NCBI GenBank assembly: GCA_028288925.1
Contig: JAQGHG010000019.1
Location: 136,047-176,940, forward strand
Length of the DNA stretch: 40,894 bases
Reading direction: 5' to 3'
From: Patescibacteria group bacterium
GTDB taxonomy: Bacteria; Patescibacteriota; Saccharimonadia; UBA4664
Within the stretch, counting starts at the first letter, position 1. Each line of letters begins with the position of its first letter. Positions 37,512 through 40,894 of this stretch are shown here, one piece after another. The notes under the pieces are model-generated. The model had not been told where the DNA came from. It did no database searches and saw nothing but the letters and a program-made list of their open reading frames with translations. The position numbers and the translations under genes were made by a program.

Positions 37512-37537
37512 AAAAAGAGCCCCGCAGGGCTCTTTTT
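37512..37537. terminator. bidirectional rho-independent terminator (AAAAAGAGCCC-CGCA-GGGCTCTTTTT)
   Basis: Perfect stem with A/T tracts on both sides between convergent genes. Confidence 0.85.
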
Positions 37538-37559
37538 AGCTATCGCTTCAGCTATCGAA

Positions 37560-38663
<1,104 letters not shown>

Positions 38664-38889
38664 AATAGACCTCCTATATCAAACCAATTTACAAACTACA
38701 AACAAACCCCACGACACCCCTTCTTTTCGGAGCTTCGCGCGGCATTGCCTCAAAATATTTGTTTCCTTTTGCCGAACTGTATTTGCAGCCTTCTACCAAT
38801 CCATTCTCGAATTGCGGTCTGCCGGAGCAATCAGCCGATGCTATTGCCCCGTTTACAGATATAATTGTACTCCAAATCGCCCTCAACTG

Positions 38890-40674
38890 TCAAAGCTGCG
38901 GCGCCGCCTCCGAATCAATTACCGCCTTATACTTATCGAGCAGCTTCTTACGTAGGCCTTCGTCGCCTTCCTGTTCGGCCGCTCGGATCGCCACATTCAA
39001 CCGGTCCTTGTACTCACGGTTCGACTCCAAAAACACTTTGCGCGCCACGGCAAAAGCATCCTGCTGCAGCTTCATCTCCTCCATCCCCGCGAACTCCTCT
39101 TCGCCCACCAACAGCAATTTCTTCACGTAGCTCTCCAGATCACCCGCCTTGGCCGCGATCGCTTCGCCCGCCGCCAACTGGTGTTTCTGCAGTAGTTCAA
39201 ACACTCCGCGCCGCTCCTCCGACGAAAACCGCCCCGGCACCAGGTCGCTCAAGCTTGCCCGGCAGAAGATATGACACAGATTGAGTGCCAAAAACGACTC
39301 CTCGTGCAGCACTCGCATGGTCGGTTTTCCCGTAGCCTGCACCACCGCCCGCCGGCCACTTTCCAACCCAGAGCTCTTGACAGACGGTTCGGATATTGTA
39401 TTAGTAGCACTATCCAGCTTTGATTTCACCGCTTCCTCACTCGTTCCCGTCTTCTCGGCCAGCAGCTTCACATAATGGTCCTGCTCCACCGGGTCGCCTA
39501 GCCGCCGCAAGTTCGCCGCCAGCCGGTCGGTATAGCCGCGCTTGCCCACCGCCGAACCCAAGTCGAAATCCTGTGCGAACCGGTCAAACAAATAATCCAC
39601 GATGTATTTGGCTCCCGCGATCGCCGCCTTCCACGCCTCCACACCCTGCTGCAAAATCAGCTCATCCGCATCCTTAAAGCCCTCCGGCATCTCCGCCATC
39701 CGCAACGTCAGCCCCAGCTTCTGCCCCATCTCGATCGCCCGCTCAGTCGCGGCCAGCCCCGCCCTGTCCGAATCGAACGACAGCTTAATGTTCTTGGTCA
39801 GCTTACTCAGCATCCGCAGCTGGTCCAGCGTCAGCGCCGTGCCGCTCGCCGCCACCACCTGCTTTACCCCCGCCTGATGGCTCGCCACCACATCCATCTG
39901 GCCCTCCACCAGCACCACCTCATCCTGCGAGCGAATCGCTTCCCGCGCCAAATGGAACCCAAAAATCGCCTGTGACTTGTCATACAGCATTGTCTGCGGC
40001 GTATTTAAATACTTCGGCACCGAATCATCAAGCACCCGGCCCGTAAATCCAACCGGCCGCCCCTCCCGGTCGCAAATCGTAAACATAATTCGCCCGCGGA
40101 ACAGATCGTACACCGTACTGCGGCCTTCCTTTTGCCCGGCCAGCCCACCTTGCAGCAGCTCCGCCTGCGTAAAGCCCTTCTTCAACAAAAACCCCGTCAG
40201 CGCCTCCCACGAATCCGGCGCGTAGCCGATCTGAAAGTCCCGAATCGTCTCGCGCGTCAGCTTCCGCTTCTTCACGACATATTCCAGCGCCTTCACATTT
40301 TGCACCAGCGAAGCCTGAAAATACTTCACCGCCAGTTCGTGCGCCTCAAACAGCCGCGCCCGCAACTTCTTGGCCGAGCCGTCCTCGCCCTTGCGCTCCT
40401 TGAGCTCCACCCCAGCCTTGCGCGCCAGCATCTCCAGCGCCTGACGGAAATCAACGCCTTCCATCTTCATCACAAAATTAAAAATATCGCCGCCTTCGCC
40501 ACAGCCAAAGCAGTGATAAATCCCCTTCTCGGGGCTCACCATGAAGCTCGCCGACTTCTCCTGGTGGAACGGGCACGGCGCCTTCAGGTTCCGCCCCGCC
40601 TGCTTCAGCGGCACATACGCGCCCACCACTTCGACGATCTCCAGCCGGCTCTTTACTTCGGCAACCTCATCCAT
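38890..40674 (-). CDS. dnaG: DNA primase DnaG
   Basis: CPFHQEKSASFMVSPEKGIYHCFGCGEGGDIFNFVMKMEGVDF zinc domain; TOPRIM VVLVEGQMDVV and SFDSDRAG. Confidence 0.98.
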   Translation of the reverse strand: MDEVAEVKSRLEIVEVVGAYVPLKQAGRNLKAPCPFHQEKSASFMVSPEKGIYHCFGCGEGGDIFNFVMKMEGVDFRQALEMLARKAGVELKERKGEDGSAKKLRARLFEAHELAVKYFQASLVQNVKALEYVVKKRKLTRETIRDFQIGYAPDSWEALTGFLLKKGFTQAELLQGGLAGQKEGRSTVYDLFRGRIMFTICDREGRPVGFTGRVLDDSVPKYLNTPQTMLYDKSQAIFGFHLAREAIRSQDEVVLVEGQMDVVASHQAGVKQVVAASGTALTLDQLRMLSKLTKNIKLSFDSDRAGLAATERAIEMGQKLGLTLRMAEMPEGFKDADELILQQGVEAWKAAIAGAKYIVDYLFDRFAQDFDLGSAVGKRGYTDRLAANLRRLGDPVEQDHYVKLLAEKTGTSEEAVKSKLDSATNTISEPSVKSSGLESGRRAVVQATGKPTMRVLHEESFLALNLCHIFCRASLSDLVPGRFSSEERRGVFELLQKHQLAAGEAIAAKAGDLESYVKKLLLVGEEEFAGMEEMKLQQDAFAVARKVFLESNREYKDRLNVAIRAAEQEGDEGLRKKLLDKYKAVIDSEAAPQL

Positions 40675-40722
40675 ATCTCAATTATACGCCATATCTGTCG
40701 GCGCACGAACAAAAAGCGAAAA

Positions 40723-40894
40723 CTACAGGTTGCTCCAGCTCAAATCCGGCTTCACCCGCCCGACCAGCCGCGCCGTCTGCCCCACCGTCTTATCCGCCAG
40801 ACCACGATCATTCGCAAACCGCTCTAGATCTTGCTCACGATGACCATCCACTCCGTAAGTCGCCAGCGTATTAGTCCGCTCGGCCATCGCCGCC
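40723..40894 (-). CDS. C-terminal fragment of unidentified protein, truncated by window edge
   Basis: Open minus-strand frame ...AAMAERTNTLATYGVDGHREQDLERFANDRGLADKTVGQTARLVGRVKPDLSWSNL*. Confidence 0.5.
   Translation of the reverse strand, partial: AAMAERTNTLATYGVDGHREQDLERFANDRGLADKTVGQTARLVGRVKPDLSWSNL

Overview
The window looks like the chromosome of a Patescibacteria/CPR bacterium, most likely Saccharibacteria-like; this is an inference from gene content and I could not test it. Nearly all long genes lie on the minus strand. The core is housekeeping: ychF, tlyA, efp-rpsR-ssb-rpsF, recX-recA, yajQ, a RodZ-like gene, ftsK, an RlmA-like methylase, RNase J, family-4 UDG, pnp, rpsO, truB, rpsT, holA, mutM, polA, purF, rpoD and dnaG. 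Codon use and stops fit the standard genetic code. Three things stand out. (1) About 15 genes, including dnaG, polA, ftsK and rpsO, have a good -10 hexamer only 6-9 nt upstream of the start codon, which predicts widespread leaderless transcription. (2) Small accessory islands (about 22.3-23.3, 32.5-33.1 and 34.8-37.5 kb) differ from this: they carry Shine-Dalgarno-led genes, longer leaders and dense hairpins. They include an actinobacterial-type DUF5999-like protein, an actinobacterial-type secreted muralytic domain, unknown genes separated by a repeated two-hairpin element, and a coiled-coil ORF interrupted by an in-frame amber codon. (3) A RAYT-type HUH transposase sits next to a compact four-arm REP-like palindrome cluster. 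Other points of interest are a DHH-family protein that has lost its catalytic motifs, an S20 with a histone-H1-like tail, a possible G7 frameshift gene, and several micro-ORFs. No tRNA, rRNA or CRISPR array was recognised.
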